This document shows positions 49,571 through 56,981 of a stretch of 56,981 nucleotides of DNA, one piece after another. A program made the position numbers and the translations under genes. The notes under the pieces are model-generated. The model did not search any database, had not been told where the DNA came from, and worked only from the letters and a program-made list of their open reading frames with translations. The number at the start of each line of letters is the position of its first letter. Position 1 is the first letter of the stretch. This DNA comes from Fidelibacterota bacterium (GTDB lineage: Bacteria > Pseudomonadota > Alphaproteobacteria > Rhodospirillales > Rhodospirillaceae), in contig CANJLF010000018.1 of the NCBI GenBank assembly GCA_947475295.1, positions 1 through 56,981 on the forward strand, written 5' to 3'.

Positions 49571-49936
49571 ATGAGCGCTTTTTTGACTTCCATGGCAGAC
49601 GATCCGAAGGGCAACGACCCCAAAGATAATGACGGGGGCCGCGCGAATACCGGCGTGGTCGTCAAGCCGCGCGCCAAGGTCAAAAAGCCGTCGATGTATA
49701 AAGTGCTGATGCTGAATGACGACTACACGCCGATGGAGTTCGTCGTCCATGTGCTGGAGCGGTACTTCTCTAAAAACACCGAAGAGGCCACGCGCATCAT
49801 GCTGCATGTCCATCAGAAGGGCGTCGGAATTTGCGGGGTTTTCACCTTCGAAGTGGCGGAAACCAAAGTGAACCAGACCATGGAGTTGGCGCGCAAGAAT
49901 CAGCACCCGCTCCAATGCACTCTTGAGAAGGAGTGA
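49571..49936 (+). CDS. clpS: ClpS adaptor of the ClpAP protease (N-degron recognition)
   Basis: ClpS (about 121 aa from ATG 49571; ATG 49592 gives 114 aa) delivers proteins with destabilising N-terminal residues to ClpA. The fold core [27 protein letters not shown] and [24 protein letters not shown] carry the N-degron pocket residues (NDDYTPMEF). The N-terminal ~30 residues are flexible and rich in Asp/Asn/Lys. The exact start is uncertain because no strong ribosome binding site precedes any candidate. clpA lies downstream. Confidence 0.9.
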   Translation: MSAFLTSMADDPKGNDPKDNDGGRANTGVVVKPRAKVKKPSMYKVLMLNDDYTPMEFVVHVLERYFSKNTEEATRIMLHVHQKGVGICGVFTFEVAETKVNQTMELARKNQHPLQCTLEKE

Positions 49937-50077
49937 TGGCGCTGGGCCGAGATTGAAGAGTGGGGAGGACGATTGAGGTTTTTCGGACATAGTAACCCAA
50001 AAGCGGGGTCACCCAAAAGCGAGTGGGCAAAAAGCAAAGTGGCCCATATCGCGTAGCTGGAAAGGATCGTAGTTCCC

Positions 50078-52426
50078 TTGTCAATGTTGTCTCAGAACCT
50101 GGAAAAGACCTTGCATCACGCGCTGGCCGCCGCCGCCGAGCGCCGTCACGAATATGCCACCTTGGAACATCTGCTGGTCGCCTTGTGCGACGACACCGAC
50201 GCCATTGCCGTCATGCGCGCCTGCAGCGTCGACATCGAGCAGCTGAGTGATCTTGTGCGCCAGTTTTTGAACGAGGATCTCCGCGACCTGGTTTCGCTCT
50301 CCAGCGACGACCCCAAGCCCACTGCTGGGTTCCAGCGCGTCGTACAGCGGGCTGCCATCCACGTGCAGTCCTCGGGGCGAGAAGAAGTCACCGGCGCCAA
50401 TGTGCTTGTGGCCCTGTTCTCGGAACGGGAAAGCCATGCGGTTTATTTCCTGCAGCTCCAGGATATGTCGCGCCTCGATGCGGTTAACTACATCTCCCAC
50501 GGTATCGCCAAGCGTCCGGCGACGGGCGCCGGCGAGCGCAAGCCTGTCAACGGCGCCGATCCGGAAGGCAAGTCGGAAGAGGTGGTCAAGAAGGGCCGCG
50601 AGGCGCTGACCGCTTATTGCGTGGACCTCAATGAAAAAGCCAAGCTGGGCAAGATCGATCCCTTGATCGGCCGCGTCAGCGAAGTCGAGCGCACGATCCA
50701 GATTTTGTGCCGCCGCACCAAGAACAACCCGCTGTATGTCGGCGACGCCGGCGTGGGCAAGACCGCTATCGCGGAAGGTCTCGCGCGCCGCATCATCAAC
50801 AAGGAAGTGCCGGAAGTCCTGCACAATGCCGTCATCTTCTCGCTCGACATGGGCGCGTTGCTGGCCGGCACGCGCTATCGCGGCGATTTCGAGGAACGCT
50901 TGAAGGCCGTGGTGTCCGAACTGGAAGCCATGAAAGACGCGGTATTGTTCATCGATGAAATCCATACCGTCATCGGCGCCGGCGCCACTTCGGGCGGCGC
51001 CATGGATGCCTCGAACCTGCTGAAACCGGCTTTGGCTTCGGGTTCCTTACGCTGCATCGGTTCAACCACCTACAAGGAATACCGCAATCACTTCGAAAAG
51101 GATCGGGCACTTGTGCGCCGCTTCCAGAAAATCGATGTGGCCGAGCCGTCGATCGAGGACACCATCAAGATCCTGAAGGGCCTGAAGCCCTACTACGAAG
51201 AACACCACAAGGTGCGCTATACCGCCGAAGCCATCCGCACGGCGGTGGAACTGGCGGCCAAGTATATCCACGACCGCAAGCTGCCCGACAAAGCCATCGA
51301 CGTGATCGATGAAGTTGGCGCGTCGCGCATGCTGCTGCCCGAAGCCAAGCGCAAGAAGGTCGTTACCGTGAAGGACGTGGAAGAGGTGGTCGCCAAGATC
51401 GCGCGTGTCCCGCCCAAGAGCGTGTCGCGCGACGATAAGAAGTCGCTACAGAATCTTGAGCGCGATTTGAAGACCATGGTGTTCGGTCAGGCCGATGCCA
51501 TCGTCGCGCTGTCGTCCGCAATCAAACTCAGCCGCGCCGGCTTGCGCGAGCCGGAAAAGCCCATCGGCAGTTACCTGTTTTCAGGACCGACGGGCGTGGG
51601 CAAAACCGAAGTGGCGCGTCAGCTGGCCAAGTCGCTGGGCATCGAGCTGCATCGCTTCGACATGTCCGAATACATGGAGCGCCATTCGGTCTCGCGGCTG
51701 ATCGGCGCGCCGCCGGGCTATGTCGGCTTCGATCAGGGCGGATTGCTCACCGATGCGGTCGATCAGCATCCCCATTGCGTGCTGTTGCTCGATGAAATCG
51801 AGAAGGCCCACCCCGACCTGTTCAACATTCTGTTGCAGGTCATGGATCACGGCAAGCTGACCGATCACAACGGCAAGAGCGTCAACTTCCGCAACGCCAT
51901 TCTGATCATGACGACCAATGCCGGTGCGTCGGACCTGGCCAAGAACGCCATGGGCTTCGAGCGTGATACCCGCGAAGGCGACGACAAAGAAGCCATCGAG
52001 CGCATGTTCACGCCCGAGTTCCGCAACCGCCTGGACGCCATCATCACCTTCTCCAATCTGCCGCCCGAAGTGGTCGGCAAGGTGGTGGACAAGTTCATCA
52101 TGCAACTTGAGGGCCAACTGTCGGACCGGAACGTCACCATCGAGCTGACACAGCCCGCCCGCGACTGGCTGGCCAAACGCGGCTACGACAGCCGTATGGG
52201 TGCGCGTCCGCTGGGGCGTGTCATCCAACAGGAGATCAAGAAGCCTTTGGCCGATCACCTGCTCTTCGGCGATCTCATCACCGGCGGCCATGTGAAGGTC
52301 GACGTGGCCGAGGACAAGCTGACGTTTGTCATCACGCCGGCGAAGTCCGCGCCGAAGAAGGACGCGGAAGACGACGAGGACGCAGCGGGCAATACCGATG
52401 CCAAGTCGCCCGAACCTGTGAAGTAG
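50078..52426 (+). CDS. clpA: ClpA unfoldase, ATP-dependent Clp protease
   Basis: ClpA (782 aa) is a double AAA+ unfoldase that feeds ClpP. TTG 50078 is chosen because it gives the family-length N terminus ([16 protein letters not shown]) and follows AAAGGAT; ATG 50084 is the alternative. The N domain has [15 protein letters not shown], the D1 Walker A is GDAGVGKTA, and the D2 Walker A is GPTGVGKTE. The ClpP-docking tripeptide, usually IGL or IGF, is Met625-Gly-Phe627. The C terminus is an acidic tail. The J-domain and E1 genes follow within 27-90 bases. Confidence 0.93.
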   Translation: MSMLSQNLEKTLHHALAAAAERRHEYATLEHLLVALCDDTDAIAVMRACSVDIEQLSDLVRQFLNEDLRDLVSLSSDDPKPTAGFQRVVQRAAIHVQSSGREEVTGANVLVALFSERESHAVYFLQLQDMSRLDAVNYISHGIAKRPATGAGERKPVNGADPEGKSEEVVKKGREALTAYCVDLNEKAKLGKIDPLIGRVSEVERTIQILCRRTKNNPLYVGDAGVGKTAIAEGLARRIINKEVPEVLHNAVIFSLDMGALLAGTRYRGDFEERLKAVVSELEAMKDAVLFIDEIHTVIGAGATSGGAMDASNLLKPALASGSLRCIGSTTYKEYRNHFEKDRALVRRFQKIDVAEPSIEDTIKILKGLKPYYEEHHKVRYTAEAIRTAVELAAKYIHDRKLPDKAIDVIDEVGASRMLLPEAKRKKVVTVKDVEEVVAKIARVPPKSVSRDDKKSLQNLERDLKTMVFGQADAIVALSSAIKLSRAGLREPEKPIGSYLFSGPTGVGKTEVARQLAKSLGIELHRFDMSEYMERHSVSRLIGAPPGYVGFDQGGLLTDAVDQHPHCVLLLDEIEKAHPDLFNILLQVMDHGKLTDHNGKSVNFRNAILIMTTNAGASDLAKNAMGFERDTREGDDKEAIERMFTPEFRNRLDAIITFSNLPPEVVGKVVDKFIMQLEGQLSDRNVTIELTQPARDWLAKRGYDSRMGARPLGRVIQQEIKKPLADHLLFGDLITGGHVKVDVAEDKLTFVITPAKSAPKKDAEDDEDAAGNTDAKSPEPVK

Positions 52427-52516
52427 CCCTCTTCCAGGCTATCCTTCCACACGATGTTTGTTAGACTGCGGTGCGGGCTGCCGCCCGCAACGTTGTGCAA
52501 CATCGCGTGGACAGAG

Positions 52517-52774
52517 ATGAAGTGGCGCGAACTGAATCAGGGCTCGGCCACCCGCCTCGAGCAGATGCGGAAAATAGATCCGTATGCGCTCTTCGGTGTG
52601 GCGCGCGGCGCAGACCTGATTGAGATCAAGCGCGCCTATCACGAGATGGTCAGGACCTACCATCCCGACAAAGCCGATCCATTCATGCGCTCCACCTGCG
52701 ACGAGGCTTTGAAGATCATCAACGAGGCTATGGCCCGTATTGAGCGTGAGTATCGCGCGCGGGCAGAAGAATGA
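52517..52774 (+). CDS. Small J-domain protein opening the ubiquitin-like operon
   Basis: A short protein (85 aa from ATG 52517, MKWRELNQGSATRLEQ; an upstream ATG at 52454 adds 21 residues of unlikely sequence). Most of it is one J domain, IDPYALFGVARGADLIEIKRAYHEMVRTYHPDKADP, with an intact HPD, which should stimulate an Hsp70 such as DnaK. Its TGA overlaps the E1 ATG (ATGA), so it is translated with the conjugation genes. It lies 90 bases after clpA. Its role may be to recruit a chaperone to tagged proteins (inference). Confidence 0.85.
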   Translation: MKWRELNQGSATRLEQMRKIDPYALFGVARGADLIEIKRAYHEMVRTYHPDKADPFMRSTCDEALKIINEAMARIEREYRARAEE

Positions 52775-53892
52775 CCGAGACCGGCAGGTACCAGCGGCAT
52801 GCGCTGATCGATTGGTTCTCGCAGGTCGAGGTGGCCGGCGCGTGTATCGGCGTGGTGGGCGCGGGCGCGGTCGGCAACGAGGCTTTAAAGTGCCTGGCAC
52901 TTCTGGGCGTGGGTGCACTCGACATCTACGATTTCGATCGGATCGAGATTCACAACCTCACGCGCAGCGTCCTCTTTCGCGAAACCGATATCGGACGTAA
53001 TAAGGCCGAATGTGCCGCCGAGCGCCTGCGCGAACTCGATCCGAATATCGCTGTGACAGCTTTCGCGGGCGATGTGTTCCAGACGCTCGATTTCGCCCGC
53101 CTCGCCAAGTATGCGGCGGTGATTTGCTGTGTCGATAATTTCGAGGCGCGCATTCGGCTTAACCTGATTTGCAAGTTGTGGGGCGTGAACTTCATCAACA
53201 CCGGGGTCGATAGCCGTAACGCGGTGGTCGATACCTTTCCATTCGCGCTGAATGCCGACGCGGGCTGTTATGAATGCGCGCTACCGCCGTCAGTCTACCA
53301 ACGCCTTTCGCAGCGCTATTCGTGCGGCGGACTGAAACGGGCCGCGTTTATCGAAAAGCGCATCCCGACAACGGTCATCACCGCGAGCCTGGCCGGCAGT
53401 CTTGCGGCGTCGAAGGCTCTTCGCTTGGGACCTGCATCGGGTGATCAGACTTCGGGACGCATATTCATGGATTCCATCGCCGGAAGTTCCACAAAAACGG
53501 AATTGCCCCAGCGCGCCGATTGTCCGGTGTGTTCGCAGTTCAAGGCGCCCATCCAGATGACCTGCGTTACAGAAGGTCTAGGCCCACAACTCCAGAAGCT
53601 GGCCGACACCGAAATCACCCTGCCCGAACCCCTTATTCTGTCTCTTAAATGCAAGGCCTGTGGGGCAGGGGACGGGCAGGATACCCCGCTGTTTTGGCGG
53701 GCTTCCGACCATGATTCCAGCCTTGCCGACTGCGCCGGTTGCGGTGCCAAAGGCGCGGTGGACGTCCAGATCAGGGATAGAATTCCCGCGAAAACATTGG
53801 CATTAATTGGGGTGCGGCCTCTGCCGCTTCCGTTCGTGGCGGCGGCATCCGAAACCGGCACTCACGTGTTCTTGTTGGCAGGGGAGACTTAA
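52771..53892 (+). CDS. E1-like ThiF-family ubiquitin-activating enzyme
   Basis: A 373-aa E1-like enzyme that should adenylate the Ubl C terminus and pass it on as a thioester. The Rossmann motif GAGAVGNE begins at Gly30, followed by Asp53-Asp56 (YDFDRIEIHNLTRSVLF) and the GRNKAE loop, all canonical for E1/ThiF. Two CxxC pairs (C166/C169 and C251/C254) form the usual structural zinc site. Cys185 in YSCGG, before IPTTVITASLAG, is the best thioester candidate. A further C-terminal domain has another CxxC pair set (C294/C297, C321/C324), a zinc ribbon not found in ThiF or MoeB. The next gene starts 3 bases later. Confidence 0.88.
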   Translation: MTETGRYQRHALIDWFSQVEVAGACIGVVGAGAVGNEALKCLALLGVGALDIYDFDRIEIHNLTRSVLFRETDIGRNKAECAAERLRELDPNIAVTAFAGDVFQTLDFARLAKYAAVICCVDNFEARIRLNLICKLWGVNFINTGVDSRNAVVDTFPFALNADAGCYECALPPSVYQRLSQRYSCGGLKRAAFIEKRIPTTVITASLAGSLAASKALRLGPASGDQTSGRIFMDSIAGSSTKTELPQRADCPVCSQFKAPIQMTCVTEGLGPQLQKLADTEITLPEPLILSLKCKACGAGDGQDTPLFWRASDHDSSLADCAGCGAKGAVDVQIRDRIPAKTLALIGVRPLPLPFVAAASETGTHVFLLAGET

Positions 53893-53895
53893 GCC

Positions 53896-54153
53896 ATGGC
53901 GGATGTAAAATTCATCGTCAGGACAGCGGATCAAACGCGCAAGGCCGAGGTCGAGATGGACCGATCGAGTATCGGATCCGACATCATTCAAGCGGCCGTG
54001 GATAACTGGGCGCTGCCAGCAGATACCGACTATGCTCTGGTCAACGTCACCACCGGCAAGTCCCTGGTCCCCATGCAGCTCCTCGACGAGAATTTCGTGA
54101 AACCCGGCGATGTTCTCGAAGTGCAACCGGTTCTGGTGGCCGGCGCTCGGTGA
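53896..54153 (+). CDS. Ubiquitin-like protein (beta-grasp modifier)
   Basis: An 85-aa small protein placed between E1 and E2, the position of the modifier. Its alternating strand pattern and the LVNVTTGKSLVPMQLLDE and VKPGDVLEVQPVLVAG stretches fit a beta-grasp, YukD/ubiquitin-like fold, though primary similarity is weak. The tail ends VAGAR and lacks the Gly-Gly of ubiquitin; trimming of one or two residues would expose GA or G. Its stop overlaps the E2 GTG. The identity rests mainly on context and size. Confidence 0.75.
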   Translation: MADVKFIVRTADQTRKAEVEMDRSSIGSDIIQAAVDNWALPADTDYALVNVTTGKSLVPMQLLDENFVKPGDVLEVQPVLVAGAR

Positions 54154-54671
54154 ACCCGCTCGCTGAACGCCGCCTGCAGGACCTGGCCAAGATCACGCGG
54201 CTGGGTGTGCGGGCCCGCGGGCGGATTGTGGTTGGCGAAACCATCGGGTCGCCGCCTTCGGAAATTACCGTAGCACTCACCTATAAGACCGCCGCTTCGG
54301 CGCGCTATCCCGACGATATCCGCGAGACCACGCGCATCAAGATTGTGTTGGGGGCGCGCTATCCCTTCCAGGAACCCGCCGTCGAGATTCTGGATCCCGT
54401 GTTCAATCCCAATGTGTATCCGTCGGGGCGCGTCTGCCTTGGCAAAAAGTGGATTGCCACCGAAGGGCTCGATCTGATCGTCTTGCGCGTGATCAAGATC
54501 CTGACCTTCGATCCGGAAATCCTCAACGACTGGGCGCCGGCCAATATGGAGGCGGCGTTCTGGTACAAATCCCTGCTGGCCTCGAACCCAAGCGCATTTC
54601 CAACGGAAAAGATCGCGCTTGGTGAAGAAGCCGTGGTTGCAAGGCCGGTCTGGAATGAGGCTAAGGCCTAG
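54150..54671 (+). CDS. E2-like ubiquitin-conjugating enzyme
   Basis: A 173-aa UBC-fold protein starting with GTG 54150 (overlapping the Ubl stop). The core reads KIVLGARYPFQEPAVEILDPVFNPNVYPSGRVCLGKKW, with catalytic Cys96 in the RVCLG motif. The usual HPN is NPN (residues 86-88) here. The downstream helix DLIVLRVIKILTF and WAPANMEAAFWY match the C-terminal UBC helices. It should accept the Ubl from the E1 and transfer it to targets; no E3 gene is nearby. The JAMM gene begins directly after its stop. Confidence 0.88.
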   Translation: MNPLAERRLQDLAKITRLGVRARGRIVVGETIGSPPSEITVALTYKTAASARYPDDIRETTRIKIVLGARYPFQEPAVEILDPVFNPNVYPSGRVCLGKKWIATEGLDLIVLRVIKILTFDPEILNDWAPANMEAAFWYKSLLASNPSAFPTEKIALGEEAVVARPVWNEAKA

Positions 54672-55229
54672 ATGCAGTGGCGGGACCAATCCGAAACACT
54701 TGCGCTGGCGCCGCATGAGGCTGTGTTCGAGACTCTGAACGGCGCCGACAGGGCGCGGCTCAAGGAAATCGACAATGCCCTGCCGCGAGTTGTCATCGCT
54801 GGTCCGTGCTTACGCACGATACGCGAAGATGTGGACCTTTCAACCGAGGAACGCGGGGGGCTTCTGTTAGGCCGCGCTTATGCGAGCAAAAACGGAACGG
54901 AGGCGCAGGTCATTGTTGCCGAGCGCAGCGTCGCCAGCCGTGCCTTCAATAGCACCGGTGTGTCTTTGCGCATGGAGAGCGAGATTTGGGAGTTGGCGCG
55001 GCCCTTGCTGAAGGATGGCATGATTGTGGTCGGCTGGTACCACAGTCATCCTAATCTCGGCGCCTTCTTCAGCGAAACCGACCGCATCACGCAACGCAAC
55101 TTCTTCCGCAACCCTTTTAGCCTGGGCGTCGTCATCGATCCCGTCCGGAACGAACTCTGCGCCTTTGTAGGCCCGGACAGCACGGATATCCCCCTCGAGA
55201 ACGTGATCATTACCGAGGGCGAGCCATGA
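54672..55229 (+). CDS. JAMM (JAB1/MPN) metallopeptidase, probable Ubl-removing enzyme
   Basis: A 185-aa JAB-family zinc peptidase. The full JAMM site is present: Glu60 (EERGGLLLG), His124 and His126 (YHSHP), Ser134 and Asp137 (SETD), in the HxHx(7)Sx2D pattern. The first ~45 residues are an extension before the MPN core. It should cut Ubl-target bonds or process the Ubl tail. The ATG directly follows the E2 stop, and the stop overlaps the next start (ATGA). Confidence 0.9.
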   Translation: MQWRDQSETLALAPHEAVFETLNGADRARLKEIDNALPRVVIAGPCLRTIREDVDLSTEERGGLLLGRAYASKNGTEAQVIVAERSVASRAFNSTGVSLRMESEIWELARPLLKDGMIVVGWYHSHPNLGAFFSETDRITQRNFFRNPFSLGVVIDPVRNELCAFVGPDSTDIPLENVIITEGEP

Positions 55230-56035
55230 AATTCTTCGCTCTGCTGTTGCTGATCGTCGCGGCCGCGATTCCTTCTGGCCCCGCGTCGGCGGTGGCCTGT
55301 GCTCCGGGCTTTGTCGCGTCGCCGTCGGGCATTTGCGTTCCGGCAACGGTTCCGGATCATGCGCACCTGAATGCCAAAGGCAACCAATGGATATGTGATT
55401 TTGGTTACGAGCGTCACGGTCACCAGTGCGGGCCGGTCGTTGTTCCGCGCAACGCCACGATGGCGCGCAATAGCGATGTTTGGCGGTGCAATTCCGGCTA
55501 CTACGAGAAGTGGGGCATTTGTCTGCCGAAGGAAAAGACCGCCCCGGTAAACCATGAGCCGCTCGACTTCAAAGCCTTACGGGCCGAAGCCGGACGGCGC
55601 GCGGGTACACGCGGCCTGGCGGGCTCATTGGACGATCTCGATACCTGGCTGGGGGTGCTTGGCATATTTTGGCTTCTGGCGGCCGGAATGATGCTGATCG
55701 GGAGGAGGGGGACCATCGTCGTTGCGCCTTCAACCGCGCCTAGGCCTCAAGCGTTTCGCCCCTACCGCGCCGTCGTGGCTCGGGCTGACGCGTGGCTGAC
55801 CTGGGGCGAGCGCATTGATGGATTGACGGGTGGTCCTATCGCAGAAGGGGTCGCCGTAACCCAATGCCCAAACTGTCAGACCTGTTACGGAATTGAGAGC
55901 GTCGTGGTTTTGCGCCGCGAGAACGGTGCAAGATGTCTCGCGTGCAGTAGCCGCATTCTCCGTCAGCCCAGCCGCGCCAAGTTTGAGACTGTGTTGGATA
56001 CGCGCGCGCTGCCCGCGCCGCTTCAGGCGGGCTAA
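55226..56035 (+). CDS. Secreted-side Cys-repeat, single-span membrane protein with zinc ribbon
   Basis: A 269-aa protein of unrecognised family, translationally coupled to the JAMM gene. It has a signal peptide (residues 1-22), then three tandem cysteine units (C25-C37, C57-C68, C88-C99) of the pattern CxxGYx(7-8)C, likely disulfide-linked outside the membrane. A transmembrane helix lies at about 141-158. The cytoplasmic tail carries a zinc-ribbon-like CPNCxxC (C214, C217, C220) and CLAC (C237, C240). It could sense an envelope cue and dock the conjugation enzymes inside, or be an effector. Confidence 0.8.
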   Translation: MKFFALLLLIVAAAIPSGPASAVACAPGFVASPSGICVPATVPDHAHLNAKGNQWICDFGYERHGHQCGPVVVPRNATMARNSDVWRCNSGYYEKWGICLPKEKTAPVNHEPLDFKALRAEAGRRAGTRGLAGSLDDLDTWLGVLGIFWLLAAGMMLIGRRGTIVVAPSTAPRPQAFRPYRAVVARADAWLTWGERIDGLTGGPIAEGVAVTQCPNCQTCYGIESVVVLRRENGARCLACSSRILRQPSRAKFETVLDTRALPAPLQAG

Positions 56036-56664
56036 GTCTTCGCGGGGCTGATGAACAGTTCCGCGAAGGCGCCCGGATCTACCGGCCGACTGAATAGATA
56101 TCCCTGCAGCAGCTCGCACTGGCTGGATTTCAGGATATCGGCCTGCTCGCCGGTCTCCACACCTTCCGCAACCACATTGAAGCCAAGACGGTCGGCCAGC
56201 GCGATGATGGCGCCGACGATCTGGCCATCGGCGACACTGTTGCCGAGGTCTTTGACGAAGGATCGGTCGATCTTCACGACATCGATGGGCAGGCGCTTCA
56301 AATAGGCCAAGGACGAGTAGCCCGTGCCGAAGTCATCAATCGACAATTTCACGCCCAGCGCTCGCAAGTTACCGAGCGTGGTAATGGCTTGTTCGATATC
56401 GACCGACATGGCGCCTTCGGTCAGTTCCAACTCCAGGCAGCCGGGCTCGATTTTGGTCTCGGTCAGGATGCGCTGCACGACGTCGACCAGGCCGCGGTCG
56501 AGGAACTGCATGGGCGAGAGGTTCACCGAAATGCTCTTGATGGGCATGCCGGCCACGCGCCATTTGACGAACTGCCCGCAGGCTTCGCGCAAGGTCCATT
56601 CGCCGATCTGCGTGATCAGCCCGCATTCTTCGGCCAGCGAGATGAAGGAGCCGGGCGGGACAAA
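56032..56664 (-). pseudogene. 5'-truncated EAL-domain (c-di-GMP phosphodiesterase) gene
   Basis: About 210 codons of an EAL domain on the minus strand, ending at TAG 56032. Most catalytic motifs are present: SVNLSP, LELTEG, DDFGTGYSSLAYLKRLPIDVVKIDRSFV, AEGVET and LQGYLFSRP. The EAL signature itself and everything upstream of FVPPGSFISLAEE are missing; the frame runs into unrelated sequence and a stop at 56737-56739. A short product from ATG 56592 is possible but would lack part of the barrel. It is probably cut by an insertion. Confidence 0.8.
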
Positions 56665-56920
56665 ATTCCTTAGCTCAGCCTTGCGTATCCGTCCGCGACG
56701 TAAGATGCTCCGGCCTGCGTGGGGGCCGGTGACGAGCTATTCCAGCCCCTTATCATATGCCGATCACTGACACCCCGATCAGCAGTGGATGCAGTAATAT
56801 CATCATTACAAAAGCGAGCGTACCGATGCCGAGAGTGTACGGCGTCAGCGCCTATGGGACCGAATTGGGGTGGTGAGTTAAGGAGGGTTTTGGTCTCATC
56901 GCAGTGACGGAGGAACGAAG
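56665..56920. other. Junction region between truncated EAL gene and transposase
   Basis: This 256-base stretch has no recognisable gene on either strand. It begins where EAL similarity stops and ends at the transposase start, so it probably contains the left end of an insertion element or a remnant of an older one. I could not identify a terminal inverted repeat because the other end lies outside the window. Confidence 0.5.
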
Positions 56921-56981
56921 ATGAGATCAAAACCCATGACCACGAAGGCGCCTGCTGAGCGGGTGCTCAAGGACATTCGCC
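56921..56981 (+). CDS. Transposase OrfA N terminus, probably IS3-type (partial)
   Basis: The reading frame opens at ATG 56921 with GGAGG 8 bases upstream and encodes MRSKPMTTKAPAERVLKDIR before the window ends. The MTTKxPAExVLKDIR start is what I know from IS3-family OrfA helix-turn-helix proteins of alphaproteobacteria. Only 20 residues are visible, so the family call is tentative. Confidence 0.55.
   Translation, partial: MRSKPMTTKAPAERVLKDIR

Noticed and set aside
49995-50021. Direct repeat ACCCAAAAGCG twice before clpA
   Set aside because: Only two short copies 16 bases apart without further pattern; too little for an operator claim and not a CRISPR unit.
52454-56035. Idea that the Ubl operon lies in an antiphage defence island
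   Set aside because: Neighbours are clpS, clpA, a carboxypeptidase and an EAL gene; no restriction, toxin or other defence genes are visible, so a defence role is possible by analogy with Bil but not supported by context.

Overview
The window is a GC-rich chromosomal segment of an alphaproteobacterium. The evidence is the fused S10-spc-alpha ribosomal gene order without rpsD, a MipZ division-site ATPase, an ATP12-type F1 assembly chaperone, a ClpS-ClpA pair, TonB-dependent receptors, and RluC/HAD gene coupling. Genus cannot be fixed from the sequence; no plasmid or phage backbone is seen.

Layout. 1-14677: the end of tuf, then an almost unbroken ribosomal protein super-operon with secY, adk and rpoA, all on the plus strand. 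A near-consensus sigma-70 promoter restarts transcription before rpsM, and a strong terminator follows rplQ. 14904-22336: an envelope and housekeeping run (Deg-family protease, rarA, an RluC-type pseudouridine synthase, HAD phosphatase, AsmA-family protein, ATP12), mostly with 4-base start/stop overlaps. 22333-27124: a small basic protein and yciB on the minus strand, then propionyl-CoA-type carboxylase beta and alpha subunits and an acylphosphatase. 27183-33337: two tandem dienelactone hydrolase paralogues with Tat signals, a lactate permease, a TonB-dependent receptor and a small coiled-coil protein. 33514-38424: lipB, tRNA-Leu(GAG), mgtE, a pair of covarying palindromes, a degenerate HPt-like protein, other hairpin repeats, and a GH114-like secreted protein coupled to an L-2-hydroxyglutarate oxidase-like gene. 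39623-41928: mipZ, a vWA protein and a membrane J-domain protein. 42056-49144: galU-ugd-phosphomannomutase, an outer-membrane receptor, and a D,D-carboxypeptidase with a SPOR domain.

The most remarkable region is 49571-56035. Directly after clpS and clpA comes a six-gene, tightly coupled operon: a J-domain protein, an E1-like ThiF enzyme, an 85-residue ubiquitin-like protein, an E2-like conjugating enzyme, a JAMM (JAB1/MPN) peptidase, and a signal-peptide membrane protein with three cysteine repeats outside and a zinc ribbon inside. The E1, E2 and JAMM catalytic residues are present, so this looks like a complete bacterial ubiquitin-like conjugation and deconjugation system. Related bacterial operons (Bil and the diverged Bub-type systems) are known. 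What looks new here is the J-domain opener, the Cys-repeat membrane partner, the Ubl tail without a Gly-Gly end, and the position behind the ClpS/ClpA degradation genes, which suggests (as inference) a link between tagging and protein unfolding or degradation.

The right edge (56032-56981) holds a 5'-truncated EAL-domain gene and the first codons of a probable IS3-type transposase, so the ubiquitin-like operon lies close to a site of insertion.
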